Below the pieces are notes generated by a model. That model worked only from the letters and a program-made list of their open reading frames with translations, was not told where the DNA came from and made no database searches. From assembly GCA_000231825.2 (NCBI GenBank), contig JH720301.1, positions 610,874-674,873 on the forward strand: a stretch of 64,000 nt of DNA, in the 5' to 3' direction. This DNA is from Tetrahymena elliotti 4EA. Lineage: Eukaryota > Ciliophora > Oligohymenophorea > Hymenostomatida > Tetrahymenidae. The position numbers and the translations under genes are program-made. Shown piece after piece: positions 36,801 through 47,978 of this stretch. Within the stretch, counting starts at the first letter, position 1; every line of letters begins with the position of its first letter.

Positions 36801-38216
36801 GTTACCTAAAATTTATTCATTTATTTACTTAGCTAAATATTTCTAAACTCGTAAATATTTACCTTTTTTTATCAGCTAAAAGACTTCTTATGGATTTCTT
36901 ACCGCCCACTCAGACAAATCTTCTACATAGATTCCTTTTTTTTTGTCTTCTCTAATAGTTAAATGAGTTTTATCTGTTTTAAGCAAGTCAGATATAACCT
37001 CATTGTATATTTGTAGGTATGAGCATCTGACCATAAAATTAATCTGTTATAAAATAAAGAATATTTTTCATATCTATTATTTAAATATTTTGTGTGATAG
37101 ATAATAAGTCAGGTAAAAATATTCTTGTTTTTAATAGTTTCGTAAAATAAAATTATAAGATTCAATTAGATGCTTTATTTATATTTATTGGTTTAAGATT
37201 TATTTTTTTTATATTTTCAAAGAAAGATCAGTAAATAATTTATTGATTCATTATTTTAATTAATTACATCACCGTCTTGGCAATTTTCAATGAACTCAAA
37301 AATTTCATTCATGGCTCTTGGAATTATGCCAATGTTAGGATCTGTGTGATGCATGTAAAATCCCTCCATTGTAAATGTCTTTCCTGTACCTGTTTAACCA
37401 TAAGCGAATATTGTTGAGTTAAATCCCTTTTATGTTAATTTAAAATAAATTATGATTTATTTTTCTTTATATTTTTGTAACAATCCAATTGTTAAATGCA
37501 AAAATGCTATTAATTACTTCTAAAACACTAAGAACTGACTATTTTGCAGTTAATTCATATACTTCTTCCTATGTACTATCTTAGTCATACACATGATCAA
37601 ATGTAAAAGAATATTTAGGGTAGTTTTTTGGGTTTTATATAAATTCTTAAATCTAGTCAGGAGGTAATTTTTCTGCTTGCAAAAAATCGCAAATAACTAT
37701 TGACTTATTGTCAGGAGAAACATCAACCTATTATTCAAATAATAAATATTTTAAGTTATTGAACTTGCAAATTCATATTAAGCTAATTTAAATAAAATAT
37801 TTCTATTCTAATAATAGATAAATAATATTAGAATGCTATATACTGTTGATATAAATGGGAAGTTTTCCTTTTTTTCTCTTGCAATAGGAGGACGAACTCT
37901 TACTGCTACCTTAACATTCTCATTATCCTCCTTTCCACTTACTTTGCGAGAATTCTGATTTGTGTTAATTTGAGGAAGAGAAGTGCAACTTAAATTTTCT
38001 TTTAATGAATAAGAACTTGTATTGTGGTAAGAGAGATGTGCATAACTCTTAGCGAACCTCTCTGGTGTTCTTTGGAATTTCTAATTATTTTAATAAATGA
38101 AAATTGTTGAAACTATCCTTTTTAGTACATCTATTTGTCAGCTTAATATAAAAATTTAGTTTCTATTATAGAAATGATTAGCTGTCTTAAAAAGAAATGA
38201 ATTCATTTACACTCAT
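33874..38216 (-). CDS. Kinesin motor protein, ARK-like, 1119 aa with coiled-coil tail
   Basis: Exons that hold phase throughout: 38216-38211, 38080-37844, 37727-37518, 37426-37268, 37043-36863, 36805-36492, 36428-36336, 36280-35973, 35916-35525, 35469-35038 and 34901-33874. The motor starts VKVAVRVRPPI near residue 65. The P-loop AYGQTGTGKT is at residues 159-168. Switch I reads NDMSSRSHAV and switch II LVDLAGSERV, followed by TGATGQRLEESKKINQSLSA and DSKITRILEDSLGGN. A neck segment (LSTLKFANRAKNIKN) leads into several hundred residues of coiled coil. The tail is Gln/Asn/Ser-rich and disordered. The GIYVEDLSEW segment and the TGATG.RLEE loop are like kinesins of the armadillo-repeat (ARK) group, but no armadillo repeats are seen here. 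An N-terminal motor predicts plus-end movement on microtubules. Family certain; subgroup tentative. Confidence 0.92.
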
Positions 38217-38814
38217 TTTTATCTATGTATCAAACTATTAATCTAAATAAACAAACCTACTTACTAATTTATAAAGTCAAAGTAAAAATTATTGAAAAAT
38301 AAATTATTAAAAACAATTTAATAATAAATTAATAAGTAAGCAAGCAAGTAGAATGCCTGCAATATATTTATTAAAAACATAATTTATACTTTCAAAATTT
38401 ATTTTTTCAATGTTACCTGCTATTTTTTAGCTGAACCAAATACGAATTCAAGCTGAAATATTAATCAATCAATCATTTATTCATTCAAATATTATTTCTT
38501 TGATTTATGCATAAAAGGTCTAATTACTTAGCCTAAAAATTTTATTATTTTGATAATTGCTGTTTAATATCTATAATCACTATTACAGTTTGAAGGAAAA
38601 AATAGTTTATATAAAATTGTAAAAAAAATACACAAAAAGATCTTTATTCATAACTATATCTAAAAATAGGAGGTTGAATAGCAGGAGATTTAAAAAAGGA
38701 AAATTTATGTTAGTATTTGAATGATGGTATTTTAATATAAATCTTATTGCTAATATTAAAAGATAATGAATTAAAAATTCTAATAGCTTTAATTACTCAC
38801 ACTTTTTTGCAAAC
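38217..38814. other. Spacer upstream of the kinesin gene
   Basis: A+T-rich sequence that should include the kinesin promoter and 5' UTR. It contains tandem AAGC and AATC tetranucleotide runs near 38,333-38,350 and 38,460-38,475. A possible first exon of the next ORF may begin near 38,720, but I cannot fix it. Confidence 0.4.
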
Positions 38815-39228
38815 CTCCACCATCTTCTCCCTAACTTAAAACAACTATTAAATTAATCAAGAGAAGAAGTTGAAAAGTCTTTTACTAATCAGAAATGAAA
38901 AGTTCATAAATATTTTTGATTGTTTTAGCATTAATTGCAAGACCTTAATATTAACACATAAAACTAAAACTATTCTAAAAGAAGCTACAAAAACGGTGTT
39001 AACAATTCCTTTGGTAATTTAAACAAAGAAAGGGTCCAAAATAAATTTAATGAAATCAGAGAAACATTTCTTTCAATAAAAGAGTTCTCTAAAATATTGA
39101 GAGAAAAATAAATAAGAAAAAGTACATCTGAAAATTATTCTATGATTAAATTTATTCCATTCGATTTATCAGTGATGAGTAATATGATAATTAAAAAACT
39201 TAAGCTTTTGAAAAGAACAAATTTATGA
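38815..39228 (+). CDS. Possible small gene, N/S/K-rich product, limits unsure
   Basis: A frame open from about 38,924 (after a TTTTAG that could be a splice acceptor) to TGA 39226-39228 reads LQDLNINTQNQNYSKRSYKN, then FGNLNKERVQNKFNEIRETF and SMIKFIPFDLSVMSNMIIKK. The residue mix is coding-like. A second frame over 38,815-39,100 is also open (KSLLLIRNEKFINIFDCF), which could be an upstream exon. No start codon is certain. I do not recognise a family. It is divergent from the kinesin gene and about 900 bp from the channel gene. Confidence 0.3.
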
Positions 39229-40165
39229 AAACTTAAAACAATAATTTTATTTTGATATTTCTAATTAATTTTTACTTTTTTCATAAAAAGATTTCAAAGT
39301 CTAATAAGATTAATAGAGTTTTTTAATTTGAAACAAATCTAAGAAGGTCAATGCCCTATTTTTCATTTTATTTTTTGCATATAAATTTAGATTACATTTT
39401 ATGTAAAAATTAAATTAAAAATGAAATTATTTTAACAAAAAACTGAGAAATTTAGAAAATATCAAAGAATCCATATCTCAGAATACAATTCGAATAAATT
39501 TTATTAAATTGAAGAGGTGTAATTATGTAGACTTGTTTCTTTTTTTGATATTTTATCTATTTTTTGTTTTTAATCATTCATTTAATTTCTTTTATTTTGA
39601 GTTTGTTTGAATGAATAAATTAATAGAAAAATAAATATAATTCATAAATAGAGTGAAAAATTTATTATAAAAATATTTAAAGGCAATCATAAAAATAAAT
39701 TTTTTTAGAAAAAGGAGGTAATGATTATTTATATATATATTCAATTATTTTAAATGCATTAATCAAATAGGCTGAATTATTTACCTTATTTTTTTTAATA
39801 TTAAATATTTCAATCACAAGAAACCTATACAAATTTTTTATTATCAATAGTTAGTTAGTAATTATTTATTAATAAGAACCAAATTTCAATAATAAATTTG
39901 AAGCAAAATAAATTCTACTAAATTAAGTTTGTTAAAGTTTTACAAATCACTCTCATGCACTCATAAATTAAAAAGATTTTCCATTTATAAAAGTAAATAT
40001 AAGAATTGTGTCTGTTAGCCATTTTATTATGCATTCTTTTATTATAATAATAGATTTTAAAGCCAATTAACATAGTAGAAGTCTTTGAAAGATAAAGAAT
40101 AGCTAACTCCTACTTAAAAGGATTCTAATACAAACACAAATCAAAGTAATGGAGATGATTTATAA
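39229..40165. other. A+T-rich spacer upstream of the two-pore channel gene
   Basis: Mostly A and T runs. The last 150 bp before 40166 remain open in the channel's frame but contain no upstream Met in frame that I could find, so I place the channel start at 40166. No other feature is supported. Confidence 0.5.
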
Positions 40166-43100
40166 ATGACCAGCAGAAAGACTTAATATTAATAGAATAT
40201 TTTCAAATTTTCTCTCAACTCTGCATAGTAGGAATAGTTAATGAGCCCAAATTCATTATAACCTGATAAAAATATTCATTTATAACCCATCATAGGTAAC
40301 GGATCGCATTATAATACTTAAAAATCAAAATTAATGAGCAAACAAAATTCAAATTGCTTGCTTCCAAGCTTATCTAATGAACTTAATTATTAAAACAAAA
40401 ATAATTTTAATGGCCATGCAACTGTTATGTTTGCGATCTAAGAATAGATGCTGGTTGAGTAAGATTACCATGTTTCAAAGAAGCGAAAAAAGATCCAATA
40501 TGTTCTACTAGGAAAATCGAAAGAAGAAGTTATGGCAAAAGCTTTAAGACATTTTAAAGATGCAATCCTCCTCCGCCCTCCAAGAAATGCATTTGAAAGC
40601 AATATAAAATTTGGAGATTACTTTTTGCATTTTTATGAATTAAGATGGACTCTTCCATGGTGTTTTTTGTAAAAAACTCTAAGTTATTTATATATTATCT
40701 TATCCTTTTTAGAACCTCAGACAGAAGCAGGTGATTTTAGTGACAGTTCAACTTAAAATTTTGTCTTCTATTCAGAAATATTAATATTACTATTTTGCTT
40801 CTTAGACACTCTTTTAAGTCTCTATATTTACAGACCTTCAATGAAAAATCCTTTTTTAAAAGTGATAAGCTATTTCAACTAGTTTTCACTTTTAATCATC
40901 TTTTTTCTTGATTTCATCCTTTTTTGGCATACTTAAACTTTATAAATAAGATTTTCCTCTATGTTAAGACCTCTTTGGCTTCTTAAATTCCACAAAGAAA
41001 TTCAGAATATCATAAAATCGATGCTGCGATGTTCAAGAAGAGTGATTGATCTTTTTCTCTTTTTTATAATTTGGAGTTGCTTTTGGGGATACATAGGATA
41101 TAATCTACTATCTGAATACAAAATTTAGTTTTAAGATGATATCACTTTTGTGTTTGGTAGTATTGGTGAAAGGTATTTAAAACAATTAATATTTTATAAT
41201 TTATTTATTTAGTAAAATTTTTACTAATTTGATAGAACAAATAAATGGGTAGGAAGATAAATATAATTGCAAAATTTTTTAATTTTTAATTTTTTTATTG
41301 CATCATGAAACAAAAGCCCTTAACAAAAATTTAAAAGATTACTTTTAATATTGATAGATAGCTAAATATTAGTAAAGAAAGAACATGAAAATTGTTAATT
41401 ATTATTCATTTTCTTTACTTTTTTTATTTAACTTGAATAAAAAAATATTAATTTTTAAATAATTTTTAAAGCATATTAGGGATGTACACTTTGTTTAGCT
41501 TAGATACTTATCCAAAAATAGTAGAAAATATTATCAAAGATAATCCTTATTATCTTATTTTTTTTGTACCATATGTTGCGATGAATTTATTTTTCTTTCT
41601 TTGTATTCCTGTTGCAGTCATATTTGAAAACTACAAATAACAAAGAGCTTTTATTTATTTAAAAGATGATTAAATAATGAAAGATGCTTTGACCTACTGT
41701 TACTTTAGTTTAATTCATTATAATAAAGATGACTACTTGTCAAGAGATTAATTTTTTAACCTCATGAATCTATGTAAAATAAATAATTTTTTTTAAATAT
41801 ATTATTTAGAGTATAAATATAAAAATAGATTATAAAAATAAAGCATATCGCTCAAAAATTGATGATCTATACTCTATTTTAAACATAGATAGATAAGAAA
41901 AAATGACTCTGTATGAATTTTAGGATGTTGTAGCATTAATGAAGACAAGTGAAAGGCTCTACAACAATTCAAATGTATGCTGGGACTCTTTTAGAGGTTT
42001 TTGCAACAAATACCTCTACTTGGAGAAAATTTCTAGAAGCCCCTACTGGGCTTATTTTATATTATTTATTGTGTTTGCAAACACTGTGGCTTACATTTAT
42101 TACAGTGTCTCTACAGTGTATTCAGACACCTCAAATTTAGATGACATTTACTCAAATATAGAAATCTTCTTTTTATGTATTTACATATCAGATGTTTTAA
42201 TAAAGCTGATTGGTTTAGGAGTCAATGAATATTTTGAAGACTATTGGAATAATTTTGACTTCTTTATGGCAATTGTATCAATCATAACTATTATTGGTTT
42301 GAAATACATTTATTTTATCAAAGAAACTAAGAGTACTAAACTAATTAAAATCACTAAATTGCAACGTGTCCTTAAAATATTCAGGTCAATTAGATCAATT
42401 AAACTACTCTCATTTCTTAAATTAGGTGCAGATGCTTTACTCAGAGTCTAAAAGCTATTTCATAAAGTTGCTATTTGTGTTCCATCTGTCTGGGGTTTTG
42501 TGACTACTTACTTCTTAATAAGCTTGTCTTATGGTTTTATTGGAATATATCTTTTTAACTCAAATGACTAACCAGCTATGTATACATTATTTTTATTTCC
42601 TTTATCTTTGACATATTTTTGCTAAATTAAAAAAGCTCAAATCCTTACAATACAAGTGATTATACTGATTTTAACACTATTTAAAATGCCTTGCTGTCTC
42701 TCTTTTAGGTAAACCAATCTTTTTCTTTTTAATAAATATTGATTTTAAAATTACTAATATTCTAGGTTACAGCAGAAAATAAATGGACTGATTTTTTATA
42801 TGGTTATGGATATACAACTAGCTTACCTTTATCTGCTGCTTACTTTTGTACTTACCATATGTTCTCAATTTTTTTTTTGATGTCTCTTATCAAAGGAATA
42901 ATATGGGATGTTTTTGGTGTAGTTGAAAGCTACTTAAAAGAATAAGAATATGATGAATTAGCTGATATGCATAATTCTTAAAGCTAAGAGCAATCTCACT
43001 TGCAAGAAAATGTTAAGAATGATGAAATTAATAAATATTGTATTAAAACTGAAGAAGAAGAAGAAGAAACAGATTAAATTTAAATCAAGACTTTTCATCA

Positions 43101-45945
43101 CACAAATAAGCAGTTTGGAAAGCAAAAGATAGATAGAGATGAAGTAGTAGAAAATGGTTAATTTTTTAGAAACACAGAGAGCTAAAATTGTGAGGCTTTA
43201 GTCACAGAGCCAGCTGTTATTAATTTAGGAGAAGAAGAAAAAAATAGTTATTTTGAAAAGAATACTTTATTAGTGAGTTCAGAGCAGAAAAATCCTAAAC
43301 TATCTAATTACCATAACTAGCATATTAGTGAAATTTTAAAGATGTAATAAGAATCCCAAAAGAGGAGTGATGAGAATACATAAGTGGATTAGAACAATAC
43401 AGAAGAAGAAAAAGATAGTGATTTACTAAATAGTGACTCAAGTGAAAATCCTCAATCAACAAATAAAAACAGTAGTATCATTTAAGAATAAAAAAAAAAC
43501 TCTCTCAATAATAATAAAAAGCAAATACAAATAAACAATTATTAACCAGAGAAGAAAAAAAACTTTCCCAAAGAATTAGAAGAGTTAGAAGAAAAGCCAG
43601 CAGAAGAAGCAAGCGATACAAAAGATTTCATTCAAAAAAAAATGATCGCATCTGAAGAAAGCAGGTTCATTGTTAGACTGAACACTGGTCAAGACTCACC
43701 AAACTCTTCTATTTTATTAGGATAAAAGAATAGTTTATATCAAAGTCAATCTAAAATTGAAAATATGTTTAATTAAAAAATTTCAGAATCATCATTTTAG
43801 TTTAATAATAATAATTTGATATCATTAAACTCCACTAGTTAGAATTCACCATAATAAAAATTACTTTTTTCAGATTAGATTACTCTTTCAACAAAAATAG
43901 GAAACAAAATCCTTGACCCTATTTTCTGTGTAAAAGAAGATTCAGAAAATTTTGACGATCAGATAAAAAGTCAAAACAATCAGCAAATTGATTAATGTAT
44001 TGAGCCAGTATAATAAAAGGATAATAAATTTGAGAATCTTCAAAACAACTTATTAATCTAAAAAACTCAAAGTGGATAAGATCAATTAAACTTGTCAAGA
44101 ATAAATTTTTAGGTACCTTCTATCCTGAATAAAAAAAATTTGATTGGATCTATTAGAAGATCTGAAAGTTCTAACATTTCTAATGACAGAGAATTTAAGA
44201 TTGACTTTTAAATTAAAAAGCCAGATTCTAATTTTGACAAGTACTACAAGAAGCGTTCACATCCTGTAAATATATAGGTCGATATAAATGCTTAGCTTGC
44301 TTAACTTGAGAGGTATCTTCAACTTTATGATTAACATGGTTTACAAGTTGCTGATCAAAGGAGGTAGAGAATAATAGAAAAATATTAAAACATTAATGCT
44401 TTCAGTATCTCAAAGCAGTTTGCGCTTCAAAGAAGAACATACCTAAAAGATAATCCCCTCAACATTAACTATGTTAGTAGATAAGATTACTTAGATACAA
44501 TAGAATAGCTGTTAGGCTATTCAGATGATATAAAATCATTTCTGAATTAAGTCAACATCCCTGCCTAAAAAGGTAATAATAATAAAACAAGCAAAAATAA
44601 AAACCGTTTTAGATAGATGTTTTAAAAATATTATTAAGCAGATGCTAACCAAAAAGGTAAAAACAATTAAAATGATGAACAAAACACAAATTATAATAAT
44701 GACATAAAATTCAACACACAAAATGATAATTAAAATTTTGGTTCAATAAGTGAGCTTGGTGAACTTGAAAGCCAATATCCTTCTTACACTGCATTTGAAT
44801 AACTGAATAGTATGAATATGAAAAAAGAAATATGTGATTATACTTTTATAAGACTGAATGGTATTTTTTCTTTCTTCCTTCATTTGATAACAAATTTTAA
44901 TCACTTTGAATTAAAATTCGCTATTGAAAAACTATTTGTTGTTGAACAATCAATAAATTAATTGATATTTGGAGATTATGATGAAAATCATGGTGTCAAT
45001 CATTTTAAATTTATCTTTTACTCCGATAAGGTAAAACAATACTTTGCTCTTATCAAAGAGCCTGAAGCTGTTGATTCTAATACTGATTAGCGATGTACAT
45101 CAATGTAGGATAAAAAAATAGAAATTGAAGTATGCTAACTCCCAAATTAAAATGCTCCTTGGACTGCTCTTGGTAAGTCTTTAGAAAAGGAAAATTAAAT
45201 TTATTTTATAAAATCATTATTTTCTGAGATAGAAAGCAATGATGAAAAAGCAATTTCTAGATAACTCTCAGATAATATATAATTTATGGGAGGCTAACAG
45301 TATTGTCTTGAAGATTTGACTCAGTATTAAATAGAATAATATTCTTCATTTATTTTTACAAACAAAAATGGTTCATATAACCAAAAACCATAAATTAACA
45401 ATAATAGCTATGTCAGTAATAACAATAATAATAACAACCAAGCATAATCTTTTATGAGTTTCATTTGTAATAAATAAAAAAGAAAATTTCCTGAAAAAAA
45501 ACCTGAATAGAAATAGTCGAAATAGCTTGGTATTTAGAAAACTTAGATTATTGATCCAAAATTAAACAAGATACCTGAAAATCAAATAAACACAGGAGGC
45601 AAAAATAATACACATTAAATGAATGACAATAACCTAGAATAAAATAGCAATAACACTCCAAAAATAGTAATAAATCCTTCTAGTATGCTCAGCAACTCGT
45701 AGAAACTAAAAGTAGAAGATGATATAAGAAAATAATCTTTGTTTTCAAGATAAAATTAGGCAAACATAACTAAAAATAGTAGCCAGTTAAACAAAATTTT
45801 ATTTAAAAAGGATTAGGAGAACATCATTAAAATTTACAGTTAGTTATAGAAATTCTTCTTCACCCATTCTCATTAATTAGACTAAATTGTATCAAAACTC
45901 TCTTTTGTTATCAACTAATAAATTCCTTGCTATGAATATAAATGA
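40166..45945 (+). CDS. Two-pore-type voltage-gated cation channel, 1770 aa, very long C-terminal tail
   Basis: Five exons in phase: 40166-41172, 41472-41773, 41829-42579, 42636-42708 and 42766-45945 (TGA 45943-45945). After a Ser/Asn-rich N-terminus there are two six-helix repeats, as in TPC channels. Repeat I has an S4-like LRPLWLLKFHKEIQNIIKSM and pore LGMYTLFSLDTYPKIVENII, where animal TPCs read LFVLLTTANNPDVM. Repeat II has helices such as WAYFILFIVFANTVAYIYYS, an S4 LQRVLKIFRSIRSIKLLSFL and pore LLSLFQVTAENKWTDFLYGY. Between the repeats is a soluble linker. From about residue 790 a tail of some 980 residues follows, full of Asn, Gln, Glu and Ser. Only a few stretches in it look folded, for example YTFIRLNGIFSFFLHLITNF. 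TPCs release Na+ or Ca2+ from acidic organelles under voltage, NAADP or PI(3,5)P2 control; which apply here is unknown. Two-repeat architecture is firm. Confidence 0.88.
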
Positions 45946-46445
45946 TAATTTGATTAATTATCTCTCAAATAAACTAAATAGTTCTCTCATTTTTTATTTA
46001 CTTAGTACAATTTTTAATTTATTGTATATTGAAAGCTTTAATCTAAAGATTAAATAAAAAATTATTTATAATCTAAAAAAATAATTTTAATTAAAAAATG
46101 TTAAATTATTCAGTAAAATATTTCTTTTAATATTTGAAAGTTATTCTATTTTTAGTATTAATAAAATAATAACTAATACCACAGCATTCTTTTTTTGAAT
46201 TTGTTTAAACAAAAAATAATATTAATAATAAGTTAATATTTTTATTACGGTGATTTAAAAAAAGTAAAATTGTTTTTTTGGAAGAAATTTTTAGTTAAAA
46301 AAATGCTTAATGATTCATTTTTTATGCTAAGATAAATATTGCATAAATAAATTACTCTCAAATTTAGATACATTAATATTTACTAATTTACAAATATTAA
46401 CTGATAAATTATCTATAAATTTAAATTTAAAAGCTTTTTCTTAAG
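45946..46445. other. Spacer between the channel and enkurin genes
   Basis: 500 bp of A+T-rich sequence between two co-directional genes. It should hold the channel 3' UTR and enkurin promoter. No ORF or repeat is seen, and the spacing gives no sign of an operon. Confidence 0.5.
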
Positions 46446-47613
46446 ATGAGTGAAGATGCTCAATCAGAATGTATTTACAACATACTAGGAAAAAAGAATA
46501 AAAAAAAGTAAGAAGGGTTGTATAGGTCTAAATATCCCCATAATATTGCTCCTACAGGATCAACTTTTATAAACAGAAATACAACTAGACCTGGAGTAAT
46601 TAATAATATAAAATTTAAAGGAGAAGTTTTTAAAATATCTACATAAATGTAAGCTAGGTTGCTAATTTAGCAGGTGAATTTAAGTTGTTTAAAGGGGGGC
46701 ATGAATATAAATTTCAAACTTAAACATTTGGTAAACCCAAAGGTATTATTACTCATATTTGTTAGCTAATTATTAATAAACTTATTGTTTTTCATGTTAG
46801 GATAAAACAAATAGGATCCTCATGAATTTTAGAGAAGAGCAGGAGATACACAATAAGGGCAAAACAGTAAGTTAAAATACTTTAAAAATATATGATAAAA
46901 AAAATTATTTTAGATGTGTTTAGAATAAAAAAAGGAGGGCCATATAAAGATTAAGTTCCTAAGTTTGATAAGGCCGAAGAGTTATTAAATAAAGAAAATG
47001 AATAAAAGAAGAATTTTGTAGTATCTAATGCTATTGATATAGCTATGATGTAAGTTCCTATGAAAAAACCTACTCTTTCTCAAGATAATCAAAAACAAAA
47101 AGATTATGGAAAAGTTCCAAAATATCTTGAAACTGTAAAATAAGATATAGAAAAAGAATATAGAGTATATTAGAGGAATATGAGAATTTTAAGAGGTGAG
47201 ACAGAATCTAATAAGTAAACATTCATTATTCATATTTTCTTTGCGGAAAACATAAAATATTTCCATAAAAGTTAATATTTCTTATTAAAATTTCATTTAA
47301 CTAATAATATTCGAATCAAATTTTATATATTCATGGATAGGTCGATTTAACCTACCAGGGAAGAGTTGATTAAAAAAAGAGAAAAACTAAAAGATTAGTG
47401 GACTGAAACTTATAATAAATATTCTAAAATGGCTCATAAAACAAAATTTGACACTTTAATAGAAAAAGAAAAGTAAAATAATACAAATAAATCATATGTT
47501 TTGTAAAAGTATTTATTTTTTAAAAAAGGAAGGCTGGGTATGAAAGAGAGTTAAATTAATTAGAAGTAGAAATCAGGAATTTAAAAGCAGCTATTTTAGT
47601 GGCTCAAAAATGA
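46446..47613 (+). CDS. ENKUR: Enkurin, ciliary microtubule-associated adaptor, 272 aa
   Basis: Six exons in phase: 46446-46595, 46658-46742, 46801-46866, 46914-47214, 47341-47472 and 47529-47613. The N-terminus QSECIYNILG matches the SSECIYNLI start of vertebrate enkurin. Residues near 135-200 contain KNFVVSNAIDIAMMQVPMKK followed by KDYGKVPKYLETVKQDIEKE. That parallels the vertebrate KNFINTNA...KKDYGVTPEYI segment. The C-terminal enkurin domain is REELIKKREKLKDQWTETYN then KAGYERELNQLEVEIRNLKA. Its length is close to the vertebrate protein (about 256 aa), and there is a basic central linker. In animals enkurin binds calmodulin and TRPC channels through an IQ-type motif and sits inside or on the ciliary doublet. 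No IQ motif is obvious here, so an axonemal structural role is more likely than channel coupling. Orthology is well supported by motifs at both ends. Confidence 0.87.
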
Positions 47614-47978
47614 TTAATAAAAATATTTTTCAAATAAATTAAAATAATCTTCAAAAAAGAAAAAGCATCATAATAAATAATTATTTTTTGTTTGTCTAAT
47701 ATTTCAAATAATTCTTTAGATTCACTCAATTATATTATTATTTGATTTAGAATTTATTTGTTAGTAAAAACAACTTTTTTTTGTGCTATTCCTGATGGTT
47801 CTGTTTGTATCAGTATTTCTTTACTTACTTACTTATGTTTTAACTATGCGATTATCTTTAAGTAAAATCAACTTAACACTTTTTGATTTGATATTTTAAA
47901 AAAATTAATTTCCTTAATCAAAAATAGAACAATCTTTACTTCATAATTAAACTCTACAATTTTTAAAAACTTTACAAA
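47614..47978. other. Spacer between enkurin and the Atg13-like gene
   Basis: 365 bp of A+T-rich sequence with a short TTAC tandem run near 47,820-47,833. No coding character was seen. It should contain the enkurin 3' end and the promoter of the next gene. Confidence 0.5.

Noticed and set aside
44536..44721. Minus-strand 61-aa ORF resembling a membrane peptide
   Set aside because: Antisense of the Asn/Lys-rich channel tail. Its hydrophobicity is a by-product of base composition.
31761..47613. A ciliary gene operon (coiled-coil, kinesin, channel, enkurin)
   Set aside because: The genes lie on both strands with spacers of hundreds of bases and each has its own introns and stop, so there is no sign of shared transcription.
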